A DNA stretch of 64,000 nt from Candidatus Aminicenantota bacterium. GTDB taxonomy: Bacteria > Acidobacteriota > Aminicenantia > Aminicenantales > Aminicenantaceae. The notes under the pieces were generated by a model. The model was not told where the DNA came from, did no database searches, and saw only the letters and a list, made by a program, of their open reading frames with translations. This document shows, in pieces, positions 1 through 8,313 of the stretch. Every line of letters begins with the position of its first letter. Position 1 is the stretch's first letter. The translations under genes and the position numbers were made by a program. The stretch covers positions 3,534,332 through 3,598,331 of the forward strand of contig CP070750.1 in the NCBI GenBank assembly GCA_020348385.1. The letters are read 5' to 3'.

Positions 1-96
1 ATGCAAACCAAACCCACAGCCAGCGAAAAATATGAGCGCGAAAGATTTGGGATCCAAATGAAATTGGATTTAATATCGGAGGAGGTTCAGTCATGA
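1..96 (+). CDS. C-terminal tail of an upstream gene, cut by the window start
   Basis: Frame 1 is open from base 1 and ends at a TGA (94-96). That stop overlaps the ATG of the S41 peptidase (93-95) in an ATGA arrangement typical of translationally coupled genes. The 31 visible residues are polar and charged and match no family I recognise. There is an in-frame ATG at base 1, but a 31-residue gene is less likely than the end of a longer one. The GGAGGAGG at 78-85 that serves the next gene lies inside this frame. Confidence 0.35.
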   Translation: MQTKPTASEKYERERFGIQMKLDLISEEVQS

Positions 97-1469
97 TCGA
101 GATGAATGCAAAAAAAATCGGTTTGATTATCTTGCTTCTTTTGTTCTTTCTAGCAGTGATTAGCTTTCCTGTCTTAGCCCAGAAAAAGGAGGCCGATGAG
201 AAAAGAATCACCCTAGATGAAGAAATGAGGGCTAAAGTTGTCGAACGTGTCGGTCAATTGATGAGAGATAATTACATATTCAAAGAAAGCGCTGAAAAAA
301 TGGCAGAAAAGCTGGACACACAGCTCGAAGAAAGGAAATACAACAAAATGGATGATGTTTTTGAATTTTCACAGGCTCTCACACAGGATTTACGAAGCGT
401 GAGCAAAGATAGACACATCCGAGTCACTTATAATCCAGAAAGAGTCAGGAGCATAAGAGCCAGTCGTAGCAAAAGCGAGGAAGAGCGAGAGAGAGAACGA
501 AGGGCAAATATCGAGCGACAGAGGCAGCAAAATTTCGGCTTTAAAAAGATAGAGCTTTTGGAAGGGAACATTGGCTATCTAGATCTTCGATATTTCTCCG
601 GATCTAGCCAAGCCGGCGAAACGATCGTTGCCGCTATGAATTTCTTAGCTAATGCCAATGCCGTGATCATCGACCTTTGCAATAATGGAGGCGGAAGTCC
701 ATATACCATACAGATCATAAGCAGCTACTTTCTGGAAGCATATACCCATTTGAATAGCTTTGAGTGGCGAGGTGGTGATTCCCTCGAGCAGTTCTGGACT
801 CTCCAGTATGTCCCAGGGAAAAAGATGTACGACACCGATCTTTACATCCTCACCAGTCCAAGGACATTTTCGGCAGCGGAAGAGTTTACGTACAACATGA
901 AGAATCTCAAGCGGGCCACACTTGTCGGTGAAACTACAGGGGGAGGAGCACATCCAGGGGGAGATCGCATCGTGAATGACTATTTTCTCGTATGGGTGCC
1001 GAGCGGAAGAGCCATCAATCCTATTTCCAAGACAAACTGGGAGGGGGAGGGTATTACGCCCCATATTTCGGTGCCGCAGGATCAAGCCCTGGATAAAGCC
1101 CACTCCGTTGCCTTGGAAAAACTCCTGGAGAAAACGGAAGATGAGGGGAAAAAACGTCAGCTCATGTGGGCGTTGGATGGCATAGAAGCGAAGACAGAAC
1201 CTGCTACAGTAGATCAGGAGATTTTAAAAAAATATGTGGGCAATTTCACCAGAGGGGAAGTGAGTCTGAAGGAAGGGGAATTGTTTATTCAAGCAGGGCC
1301 GCGACAATTCAGAATGATCCCCTTGAGCGAAGCGTATTTTGTGTTGGACGGAGAGCCGAGCATACGTGTGGAATTCATATTCAGCGATGAAACCAAAGAG
1401 TATGAGATCATTGGCCATTTCCCAGATGGCCGCAAAGAAATCGTAAAAAGAGTGAAGTCCAAGAAATAG
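93..1469 (+). CDS. S41 family peptidase (C-terminal processing protease-like), exported
   Basis: Predicted exported serine peptidase of 458 residues. An N-terminal hydrophobic segment (residues 9-29) ends in VLAQ, a signal peptidase I type site. Residues 45-120 form the helical N-terminal domain seen in IRBP/tricorn-like S41 proteins. The S41 core follows, with VIIDLCNNGGG (191-201) and TSPRTFSAAEEF (254-265); Ser260 is the expected nucleophile, and GETTGGG (279-285) is the usual following loop. No PDZ domain is apparent between the helical domain and the core, so this resembles the short IRBP-like type rather than CtpA. The last ~85 residues are a beta-rich tail of the kind found after exported hydrolases. 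GGAGGAGG at 78-85 sits 7 nt before the ATG. The substrate cannot be told from sequence. Confidence 0.9.
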   Translation: MIEMNAKKIGLIILLLLFFLAVISFPVLAQKKEADEKRITLDEEMRAKVVERVGQLMRDNYIFKESAEKMAEKLDTQLEERKYNKMDDVFEFSQALTQDLRSVSKDRHIRVTYNPERVRSIRASRSKSEEERERERRANIERQRQQNFGFKKIELLEGNIGYLDLRYFSGSSQAGETIVAAMNFLANANAVIIDLCNNGGGSPYTIQIISSYFLEAYTHLNSFEWRGGDSLEQFWTLQYVPGKKMYDTDLYILTSPRTFSAAEEFTYNMKNLKRATLVGETTGGGAHPGGDRIVNDYFLVWVPSGRAINPISKTNWEGEGITPHISVPQDQALDKAHSVALEKLLEKTEDEGKKRQLMWALDGIEAKTEPATVDQEILKKYVGNFTRGEVSLKEGELFIQAGPRQFRMIPLSEAYFVLDGEPSIRVEFIFSDETKEYEIIGHFPDGRKEIVKRVKSKK

Positions 1470-1515
1470 AGAGAGACAGAATCTAATTTCCCTTTTTCCT
1501 CAAAAACTATTCTTT

Positions 1516-1524
1516 TGTTATAAT
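1516..1524 (+). promoter_or_regulatory. Extended -10 promoter for the first beta-propeller lipoprotein
   Basis: TGT-TATAAT: a perfect -10 hexamer (1519-1524) preceded by the TGn extension. No good -35 lies 16-18 nt upstream, as is usual for extended -10 promoters. It would give a leader of about 46 nt before the ATG at 1578. Confidence 0.5.
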
Positions 1525-1577
1525 GTGTATTCTTGTGCTTAGCGGGAATCCCTATGTGGAATCGCGCGGAGGGAATA

Positions 1578-2735
1578 ATGAAAAAAATCCTTTTCTGTAT
1601 TTTTGCAGCCACCATATTGATTTGGTTTTCCTGTTCAAAAAAGAGGGAAGGAGGAGCAACAATTGAAGTCGTCGATGGGATTGAGCACATCCACAACACA
1701 GAAACACCGCTGTATCCGGAAAGAACGGTCGTTTTTGAAGAGGAGTTATCTATCCGAAGTGAAGATGCAGAGGGGAATATCCGGTTGTTCCGACCCAGTT
1801 GGCATCTTGTGGATGGGAAAGGATTTATTTATATATGCGATCTTCAAGATCTCCAGATAAAGGTATTTGATCCTGCTGGGCTTTTAGTCCGGACCATTGG
1901 CCAGAAGGGGGATGGACCGGGTGAGTTTCAAAACATCGGAGAAATAGCTCTGCTGCCGGATGACCGGCTTTTGGTGTTGGATTGGGAAGCCCATCGCATA
2001 TCCATGTTCGATACTGAGGGCAAATTTGTCAACAGTCATAAATTTATAAATTGGAGCTATGACATTTTTTTGACGACAAGTTCCTCCTATGTTCGGGATG
2101 AGCGAATTTTTGGAGAAAAAACAAAACTTGTGGTTAAGACATGCGATTTTGCCGGAAATGAGATCTTCACCTATGGAGATTTCGAGCCCCGCCACTCACA
2201 GGACATCAAGGAAGCAGGGCAATGGTTTAGCGTGTCAGTTCCTTACGATGTTCGTTCCATTTTGGCGGGGGATCAAAAAAACTCCCGTCTCTATCACTGC
2301 ATGAATGACAAATATTTAATAGAGGTTTATGATCCAAACGGAAAGCTATTCCGGAAGATCGACCGGCCGTACAAACTTTTGCTGACAAGATCGGAAGATA
2401 AAAAAAAATATCTCGCGGGTTTTACGCGCTCGTCTGAGACATCCCTGGCTCTGATAGACAAACATGTCCAAATGCCCTCTGTTAAGACCGTAACTGACAA
2501 TTTGGTAGTCGATGACTCGGGAAATCTCTGGGTTGAAACAAATGAAGAAAAAGAGGAACAGGGGAAGATTTTTACAGCCTTCGATATTTTTAACGAAGAC
2601 GGAGTCTACGAAGCAAGAGTCTGGCTGGACATATCCCTGGGACTTTTTAAGAACGGAAAAATGTACACCAAGGAAACCAATGATGAAACAGGATACAGGG
2701 TGTACAAACGCTATCATGTCATTTGGAGTGAATAG
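1578..2735 (+). CDS. Six-bladed beta-propeller (NHL-like) lipoprotein
   Basis: Exported lipoprotein of 385 residues. I start it at the ATG preceded by GGAGGG (1568-1573), which gives an MKK signal sequence ending in WFSC, a loose lipobox. An upstream in-frame ATG at 1533 would add 15 non-signal residues. The body has repeated NHL/6-bladed propeller blades; one shows IKVFDPAGLLVRTIG followed by QKGDGPGEFQ, the hallmark of the '6-bladed beta-propeller' family abundant in Bacteroidota and Aminicenantes. It is paralogous to the gene at 5599-6744, which has the same architecture. The family has no defined enzymatic role; ligand or surface binding is a guess. Confidence 0.85.
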   Translation: MKKILFCIFAATILIWFSCSKKREGGATIEVVDGIEHIHNTETPLYPERTVVFEEELSIRSEDAEGNIRLFRPSWHLVDGKGFIYICDLQDLQIKVFDPAGLLVRTIGQKGDGPGEFQNIGEIALLPDDRLLVLDWEAHRISMFDTEGKFVNSHKFINWSYDIFLTTSSSYVRDERIFGEKTKLVVKTCDFAGNEIFTYGDFEPRHSQDIKEAGQWFSVSVPYDVRSILAGDQKNSRLYHCMNDKYLIEVYDPNGKLFRKIDRPYKLLLTRSEDKKKYLAGFTRSSETSLALIDKHVQMPSVKTVTDNLVVDDSGNLWVETNEEKEEQGKIFTAFDIFNEDGVYEARVWLDISLGLFKNGKMYTKETNDETGYRVYKRYHVIWSE

Positions 2736-2736
2736 A

Positions 2737-2943
2737 TTGAAAAAAGCGCCTTTAGGTTCTGTAAAGGCCGCTTTAGGTTGCGGCGTTATATTGATCTTCG
2801 TAACAGGGATTTTTGGCTTCATTATTTCGTTTTTTGCCGATGATCCAGTGCTGGCAGCAACTGTGCGTAGCCGGTGTTTGATCGGGATGGCCATCGGTGT
2901 CGTCATGGTCATTGCCTGGAAGATCTACCAATCCCGGGAATAA
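2737..2943 (+). CDS. Small two-helix membrane protein (TTG start)
   Basis: A 68-residue protein with two hydrophobic helices (about residues 11-31 and 46-62) and a short basic C-terminal tail. The best start is TTG at 2737, immediately after the preceding TAG stop (2733-2735), because GGAG at 2725-2728 is 8 nt upstream. An in-frame ATG at 2716 has no ribosome site and would overlap the propeller gene. It lies 4 nt before the glycosyltransferase gene, so the two are probably co-transcribed. I do not recognise the family. Confidence 0.55.
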   Translation: MKKAPLGSVKAALGCGVILIFVTGIFGFIISFFADDPVLAATVRSRCLIGMAIGVVMVIAWKIYQSRE

Positions 2944-2947
2944 GAAA

Positions 2948-4156
2948 ATGAAAATCCTATTCACGATAACAGGGCCATGGGGAACTGGAGCGGCGACTGT
3001 CGTGGATGGAGTAGTCCAGGAACTGCAAAATCTAGGGCACAGGGTAAAGGTGGTATTTCCCGATCTCGGATTGCCTTCGCCGGATTGCAATAAATATTAC
3101 GGTAATCTGGAGCTCTATCACATCATCAAATTTCCTGTCGAATATCAGGGTAGCACTTTTCCGACATTTCCACTGATCGTTCCTGATCCCAATCCTCGAA
3201 ACATAAAAAATGCGTGGACCTTCAAAGACATGACAGATATGGAATTTGCTGGCTACATCGATTTCCTGAAATTCCGACTCCATGTAATCATTCAGGAATT
3301 TCAGCCGGATATTATAGAAACCGAACATGTTTGGTTGACGGGGTATGTTCTTAATGAGTTGGGATACACTTATATCGTGGGAGCGCATAATTCCGATCAA
3401 ATGGGATTTCGATACGATCCCAGGATGCGCCCGTATGCAACGGCTTGTGCGATTAATGCAAAATATGTCTTTGCCATCTCCGATACTGTGAAAGAAGAAT
3501 GCCTAAAACTCTATGACGTACCAGACGAAAAGGTGCTCGTCATCCCGAATGGTTACGACAAAAATATTTTCCAGCCGCATCAGCTTTCCAAAGGTGGAGT
3601 TTTTCAGAAACATGGCATTGAAGCCGATGTATCTCTTCCGGTTGTTACATTCGGCGGCAAGATGTCCAAAACAAAGGGAGTGGATGTTTTGTTTGCGGCC
3701 AACGCAATTCTGCAAAAGAGACAGCCATGCACACTTTTATTTTTTGGCTCGGGAGATATCACGGATGTTTTGGGGAGGGGCCCTACGAGAGAAGAAAAAC
3801 AAAATGCCTATCTCATCGGTCATGTCACGCAGGATGTGATTGCCGAGTTCCATAATATCGCAGAATTCAGTGTATTGCCCTCGCGAGAAGAGGGATTCGC
3901 TGTGGCAGCACTGGAGGCTATGGGATGTGGATTGCCTGTGGTTGCCACGGATATCCCTTCGCTAAAGGACTTGATAGTGGGCAAAACAGTGCCCGCCGAA
4001 GATCCTATGGCACTGGCAGAAGCCATGGAATCCATGCTCAATCTTACGGCATCCGAAAAAAAGAATCTAACTGAGATGTCCCTTAAAAGAGCCCTTGAAT
4101 TTGGCTGGAAAAAAAATACAGAAATGCGCTTGAATTATTATAAAGCCTCTATTTAA
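2948..4156 (+). CDS. GT4-family glycosyltransferase
   Basis: Cytosolic GT-B glycosyltransferase of about 402 residues. The N-terminal Rossmann-like domain begins MKILFTITGPWGTGAATVV, the glycine-rich acceptor-side loop, followed by a strand typical of GT4. The C-terminal domain has GGKMSKTKGVDVL and the signature EEGFAVAALEAMGCGLPVVA, the E-x7-E donor-nucleotide region of GT4 enzymes. The start at MKI is chosen because the open frame upstream overlaps the preceding gene and shows no homologous sequence. Donor and acceptor are unknown. It overlaps the convergent S8 protease gene by 8 nt at the 3' end. Confidence 0.9.
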   Translation: MKILFTITGPWGTGAATVVDGVVQELQNLGHRVKVVFPDLGLPSPDCNKYYGNLELYHIIKFPVEYQGSTFPTFPLIVPDPNPRNIKNAWTFKDMTDMEFAGYIDFLKFRLHVIIQEFQPDIIETEHVWLTGYVLNELGYTYIVGAHNSDQMGFRYDPRMRPYATACAINAKYVFAISDTVKEECLKLYDVPDEKVLVIPNGYDKNIFQPHQLSKGGVFQKHGIEADVSLPVVTFGGKMSKTKGVDVLFAANAILQKRQPCTLLFFGSGDITDVLGRGPTREEKQNAYLIGHVTQDVIAEFHNIAEFSVLPSREEGFAVAALEAMGCGLPVVATDIPSLKDLIVGKTVPAEDPMALAEAMESMLNLTASEKKNLTEMSLKRALEFGWKKNTEMRLNYYKASI

Positions 4157-5483
4157 CGTGGGCCTTTTCGATAAATCCCCCAGGATTAACGATCGGGCCG
4201 GCATCGGCTTTAACCACGGTCTCGATGAGAAGCTTGATGATTTCTTTAGGTTGGATATCCGGATTGACCTGATAAGCGAGTGCTGCCAATCCGGCGATAT
4301 AAGGTGCACCCCAGCTCATCCCGCCCATCCTATCGAATGTATAAACATCATGGCCTCGATGGCTTGCCACAGTTTTATTTGCGCCAGGAACTCTGACCAT
4401 ATCCCCTTCCGATACATAAATCCCGGGTTTATAACTTGCATAGTTATCGGGATTCTCCCCAGGATTAAGAGACAGGATACCGTACTCGAGCATGGCCGGA
4501 TCGCAGGTCACGATTAGTATCCCATGGCTTTCCATTTGTGTTAACATCACTTTCCATTCGTCATAATGCGGATAATGAGGGAACATTCCGTTTGAAATAC
4601 TAACCGCTCGGATCTTTTCTTGTTCGGGAAGACTTTTGTTCCATTCGAGGATTTTCTTGAGGGCTGTGATGTAGGGCCTGTTGTCTCTTTCCCACATCGG
4701 GACAGCAAAGTAGGTGAGGGATGCACCCGGCGCGACTCCCAGGTTTTTCCCGACTGCAATAGAAGTGACCGGAGAACCGTGCATCTGTGGAGATAGATCT
4801 TTCAGCCCCGTCTCGTCATAGCGGGTAAGGCTGGCGGTGTATTCCGCATGGCCCAAGAGCAAAGGCTGATCGATAATGGCGATCCCTACGCCGGTTCCGT
4901 CTATTCCCTTCTCATGAAGAGCACGAACCCCCAACCCGGGATCTTTTGCATTGACTATGAACTTGGCAGGACGGAATCCCTGTGGCAGTTTGCCTTCCGA
5001 CGGCCATTCGGTGAGGGTGTCAAAAGTCATGGAATTCAGAAATTTAATCTGGTTTCTCAGGTCCAATCTAACAAGAGAGATGTTGGCCAATCCCCCGAAT
5101 TGATCAATCTTTTTTAAATCGTCGTTCGTCCTGAGGACGAGCTTTTTTCCTTCCCCCATGTCGAGCTGTTTTTCATGACAGAAGATCCGTCTAAGCGTAA
5201 ACGGAGCCGGATCGTTCCGCATTTTCCAAAATGTCATTTGAATGTCCGGATATTCAAATCCCAGCATCTGCATACCGCCATCTTTATCTTCTTTCTTTTT
5301 CAAAGGTTCCCCAAGGAGAGATATAATTTCTTCAGGTGTGGTCAGCTTGTAGGCGATCGTTCCGGAATTTAAGCCATTTTTTATCTTTGCTATCAGATCA
5401 TCATTATTGCTAGTTTTGACAGAACTGATCAAAAAAACAACGCAGAAAACAGCTATTAAAAGTCTGGAAATATTATGTTTCAT
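4149..5483 (-). CDS. S8 family (subtilisin-like) serine protease, exported
   Basis: 444 residues with an N-terminal hydrophobic signal (7-22). The subtilase triad is visible: Asp205 in VGIAIIDQP, His235 in QMHGSPV, Ser390 in GGMSWGAPYIAG, with Asn298 in VSISNGM as the oxyanion residue. The usual GTSMAAP around the serine is changed to GMSWGAPY. About 180 residues precede the catalytic domain. They include a stretch beginning TPEEIISLLGEP that does not look like a standard I9 propeptide. GGAGG lies 8 nt before the ATG. The downstream end overlaps the glycosyltransferase tail-to-tail by 8 nt. Confidence 0.9.
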   Translation of the reverse strand: MKHNISRLLIAVFCVVFLISSVKTSNNDDLIAKIKNGLNSGTIAYKLTTPEEIISLLGEPLKKKEDKDGGMQMLGFEYPDIQMTFWKMRNDPAPFTLRRIFCHEKQLDMGEGKKLVLRTNDDLKKIDQFGGLANISLVRLDLRNQIKFLNSMTFDTLTEWPSEGKLPQGFRPAKFIVNAKDPGLGVRALHEKGIDGTGVGIAIIDQPLLLGHAEYTASLTRYDETGLKDLSPQMHGSPVTSIAVGKNLGVAPGASLTYFAVPMWERDNRPYITALKKILEWNKSLPEQEKIRAVSISNGMFPHYPHYDEWKVMLTQMESHGILIVTCDPAMLEYGILSLNPGENPDNYASYKPGIYVSEGDMVRVPGANKTVASHRGHDVYTFDRMGGMSWGAPYIAGLAALAYQVNPDIQPKEIIKLLIETVVKADAGPIVNPGGFIEKAHVK

Positions 5484-5519
5484 ATCCAGCCTCCAATAAA
5501 TCCAACTACAATTGTGGCT

Positions 5520-5550
5520 ATTATACAGGCCTTTACACTTTTTGTGTCAC
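5520..5550 (-). promoter_or_regulatory. Putative sigma-70 promoter of the S8 protease
   Basis: On the minus strand: -35 GTGACA (5545-5550, five of six matches), 19-nt spacer, -10 TATAAT (5520-5525, perfect). The spacer is long, so confidence is moderate. It lies about 37 nt upstream of the start codon. Confidence 0.35.
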
Positions 5551-5598
5551 ATTATAATACTGGAAGAATAAGGGTAGGGTTTCACTAAAACCTTGTTT

Positions 5599-6744
5599 TT
5601 ATTCCCATTTCATCCGGTAGACAATGAATTCTCGGAATCCATCGGATTTTTCCTGGAAACAGTAAAGACGGTCTCTTCTGGATTTAGCACAGGCATAGGC
5701 ATCACCCAGAGTCAAAATATTCATGGCTTTGCGACCGATAAAAATTCCCTCGGGATTGAAAATATCGAAGATATATTCGCCGGGATTTTCCCCTCTTTCA
5801 AAGGTCTTTACATAGATCCGGCCATCATCATCCAGAAAAAAATTGCCCATAGGGAGCCAAAATTTGGGGAACCATACCTCTCCCCCCATCGTCTCAAACT
5901 GCTTTTTCTTTTCCTTGATTACATTCTCTGAAATCGCAACAGGTTCAAATTCCTTGCGGATTTTCTGGATTAAGTTTCCCTCTAGATCGTATTTCAATAT
6001 CTCGTATCCTCTGTCTTCACAGGCAACAAAAATATTTTCTTTTGAAAACTGCCGAGCGTTAAAGGGACGAGAGATTATCCCTCTAAATCCCTGGGTATTA
6101 AAATCGTATACCTTCTGGGTGTCTAATAGCTTTATTTCTTCGAACTGGGGATTGTATAGACTGAAGGCCCACGTGTACATGTCTTTGTCTTTGTTTTTAG
6201 CAGGTTTGTTCCACAGGCCAAAAAAATTCCCATTCTCCAAAGGATATAATAGGCCTACAGTTGAGGGATATCTGATTTCTTTGATAAGAACTTTATCTTT
6301 TGAAAAAAACAAGACTTTTCTATTCCCGTTGTCAGAGATGATAAGGCGATCCTGGCTGTCGACTCCTGTCCAGATGATCCATTGCAGCTCTCCTGGCCCT
6401 TGTCCCTTTTGTCCAAAGGATGTTTCAAAATTCCCGTGAGGATTGAATTTGAAAATAAGATCCCCCTCTTTATTGGCATAGAAAAAATAGATGTTTCCTT
6501 CTGTGTCTACTTCAAAATCCACGGTATCAGCTATTCCTAATTCCCCGATATCATCCCCGGCGAAATCGATAAAAAACTCTTTCTCGAGGATGAGATTGGT
6601 TCGTTCACCTTTTAGTTTATAAGGTTCTAGATGATTTATGACGATTTCCACTCCATCTTCCATGTATTTTTCGATCTGGTCGGAACTAGGGGAGCAAAAA
6701 ATAGTAACGGCGATAATAAAATAAAGAAATGGAAGCTTTTTCAT
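5599..6744 (-). CDS. Six-bladed beta-propeller lipoprotein, paralogue of 1578-2735
   Basis: 381 residues starting at the ATG after GGAGGGAGGG; a nearer upstream ATG sits within that ribosome site and is unlikely. The lipoprotein-type signal ends in TIFC at about residue 17. The blade motif FNPHGNFETSFG followed by QKGQGPGELQ closely matches the corresponding blade of the first propeller protein. Near the C-terminus is GEYIFDIFNPEGIFIGRKA, another blade. The two paralogues flank the glycosyltransferase and S8 genes on opposite strands. Function unknown. Confidence 0.85.
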   Translation of the reverse strand: MKKLPFLYFIIAVTIFCSPSSDQIEKYMEDGVEIVINHLEPYKLKGERTNLILEKEFFIDFAGDDIGELGIADTVDFEVDTEGNIYFFYANKEGDLIFKFNPHGNFETSFGQKGQGPGELQWIIWTGVDSQDRLIISDNGNRKVLFFSKDKVLIKEIRYPSTVGLLYPLENGNFFGLWNKPAKNKDKDMYTWAFSLYNPQFEEIKLLDTQKVYDFNTQGFRGIISRPFNARQFSKENIFVACEDRGYEILKYDLEGNLIQKIRKEFEPVAISENVIKEKKKQFETMGGEVWFPKFWLPMGNFFLDDDGRIYVKTFERGENPGEYIFDIFNPEGIFIGRKAMNILTLGDAYACAKSRRDRLYCFQEKSDGFREFIVYRMKWE

Positions 6745-6843
6745 GAGCCCTCCCTCCATCCATTCGAAATTGCCGCCTCATTAACTATACAAACAAGAAT
6801 TGGAGTTATTCCCCTTTAGGTAAATAATTCGGGAATGTGGTTG

Positions 6844-8256
6844 TTATTTTTGGATATTCAGTATCTCAATCCCCAAATTATCGACAAGCTTCCACCGGAT
6901 TTTTTGGGTCCCCATCACGGTCGGGCTGTCGATAAATTTAATGTGGGAAGGATTTTCGACAAGGATCCCTGCTGCTGCATCGACGGCGATCCAATCGCCC
7001 AACCACACCTCGCACCACATGTGACCGACCCAGTTTTTCCCGTTTATGGCCTCACCGAATGCGACTCGAGTCGGTATTCCTGCTGCTCGGGTGAGTGAGG
7101 CAAATAGAATGGAGAATTCCACACATTTACCTCTTTTCCTTTTTAAAACTTCCGGTCCTGATAGGGTTTCAGCGAGGTATTCTGTTCCGATATTTTCGTA
7201 AACCCAGAGAAGGATTTTTTTCACTAGGGATAAAGCAACTTTTTCATCTCCTTGAATTTCGACAAGCTGCTTTTGGATAGCGGGATCAGTCGGCTTGATA
7301 TACTCCGTATCTTTCAAATATAGCGCGTATTTTCCGTCCTGGACCGGCATAACCGTTTCCATGGAGGGAGGATGAGGCTTGCGTATTTCAATCACTGCCT
7401 CATATTCATTCCCATATTGTGCTTTCTCGATAGCTCTTTGTCTGTTGTCTGTAAATCGGAATTGTTCGAAGGGAATCCCCTTCCATTTGATGGAAATCTG
7501 TGCATTGCTGATGTTCCATACATTCGTGAATTGAGGTTTGCACAGAACTGTCAGTGTCAATCCATCTGCTGTGTTGAGATAGTTGATTCTTCTGGCATTT
7601 CTGGCAGTTGTGACATATGAACGGCTGTTGAGCTCGACAAACTTGATCTGCTTGACCAGGCCTTTTTTGTCGATGTAGAAGATCATGGTGATTCTTTCTC
7701 TCACCTTGGCGATGATGCTGCCTTTGTCATCGGGAATGACTTCCACATCATATTCATTGACTTTCCCTTCAACAGGATTGAAAACTTTCAGCCCGAAATT
7801 ACCCAGATCTTTTTTTTGGAAAATCACATTGCCAAGGACAACTTCAAAATAGACTCCATCGAACGGGATCTCTTGTTTTTGGATTTCCCCGCGGTTCACT
7901 TGACGGGTTAAATACAGAGTCCCATCCCTCATTTCGCCTTGGATGTGTGTTTCTCTGGATTTGAACTTGATTTGGAGGTCCAAAGCAACCGGATTCATGT
8001 TTTTGTCGACGAGGTAATGACCCTTCTGAGTGATTTCCTGAGGATTGTAGCCGGCAATGTCAGTTTTTATGGTTTGGTAAATCTCATATCTTATGTCCCC
8101 ATTCGCGAGATCTTCCGCGATGATATGGTCGTAGCCGTAACCCTGGCCATTGCGCTCCAGTTTTTGCCACGACTCTCTTGTTTGCGAGGAGAGCGGAGAG
8201 GTAGAGAGGAAAACGAACAAAGGGATCAAACCTAAAACGACAGCCCTTTTTACCAT
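6844..8256 (-). CDS. Exported transglutaminase-like (papain-fold) protein
   Basis: 470 residues with a signal peptide (about 1-25, ending LSSQ). The first 300 residues are beta-rich and of a type often found before bacterial transglutaminase-like domains. The C-terminal domain shows the triad: Cys378 in KRGKCVEFSILF, His412 in GHMWCEVW and Asp426 in WIAVDAAAG. Such proteins act as peptidases, amidases or cross-linkers in the envelope; the actual reaction is not known here. The next gene on this strand, upstream at 8314, is only 57 nt away. Confidence 0.85.
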   Translation of the reverse strand: MVKRAVVLGLIPLFVFLSTSPLSSQTRESWQKLERNGQGYGYDHIIAEDLANGDIRYEIYQTIKTDIAGYNPQEITQKGHYLVDKNMNPVALDLQIKFKSRETHIQGEMRDGTLYLTRQVNRGEIQKQEIPFDGVYFEVVLGNVIFQKKDLGNFGLKVFNPVEGKVNEYDVEVIPDDKGSIIAKVRERITMIFYIDKKGLVKQIKFVELNSRSYVTTARNARRINYLNTADGLTLTVLCKPQFTNVWNISNAQISIKWKGIPFEQFRFTDNRQRAIEKAQYGNEYEAVIEIRKPHPPSMETVMPVQDGKYALYLKDTEYIKPTDPAIQKQLVEIQGDEKVALSLVKKILLWVYENIGTEYLAETLSGPEVLKRKRGKCVEFSILFASLTRAAGIPTRVAFGEAINGKNWVGHMWCEVWLGDWIAVDAAAGILVENPSHIKFIDSPTVMGTQKIRWKLVDNLGIEILNIQK

Positions 8257-8313
8257 TTGCTCTTATTTCATTTTAAAGCATATGGTCTTCGATATAAAGG
8301 ACTATTCTGAGTT

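Noticed and set aside
645..1103. Long minus-strand frame opposite the S41 peptidase
   Set aside because: Antisense to a clear protease domain, no signal or family motif and no ribosome site; a shadow frame.
5577..5604. Hairpin AGGGTTT...AAACCTT followed by a T-run
   Set aside because: The T-run follows on the plus strand, where no gene ends; both flanking genes are on the minus strand, so it is not a terminator for them.
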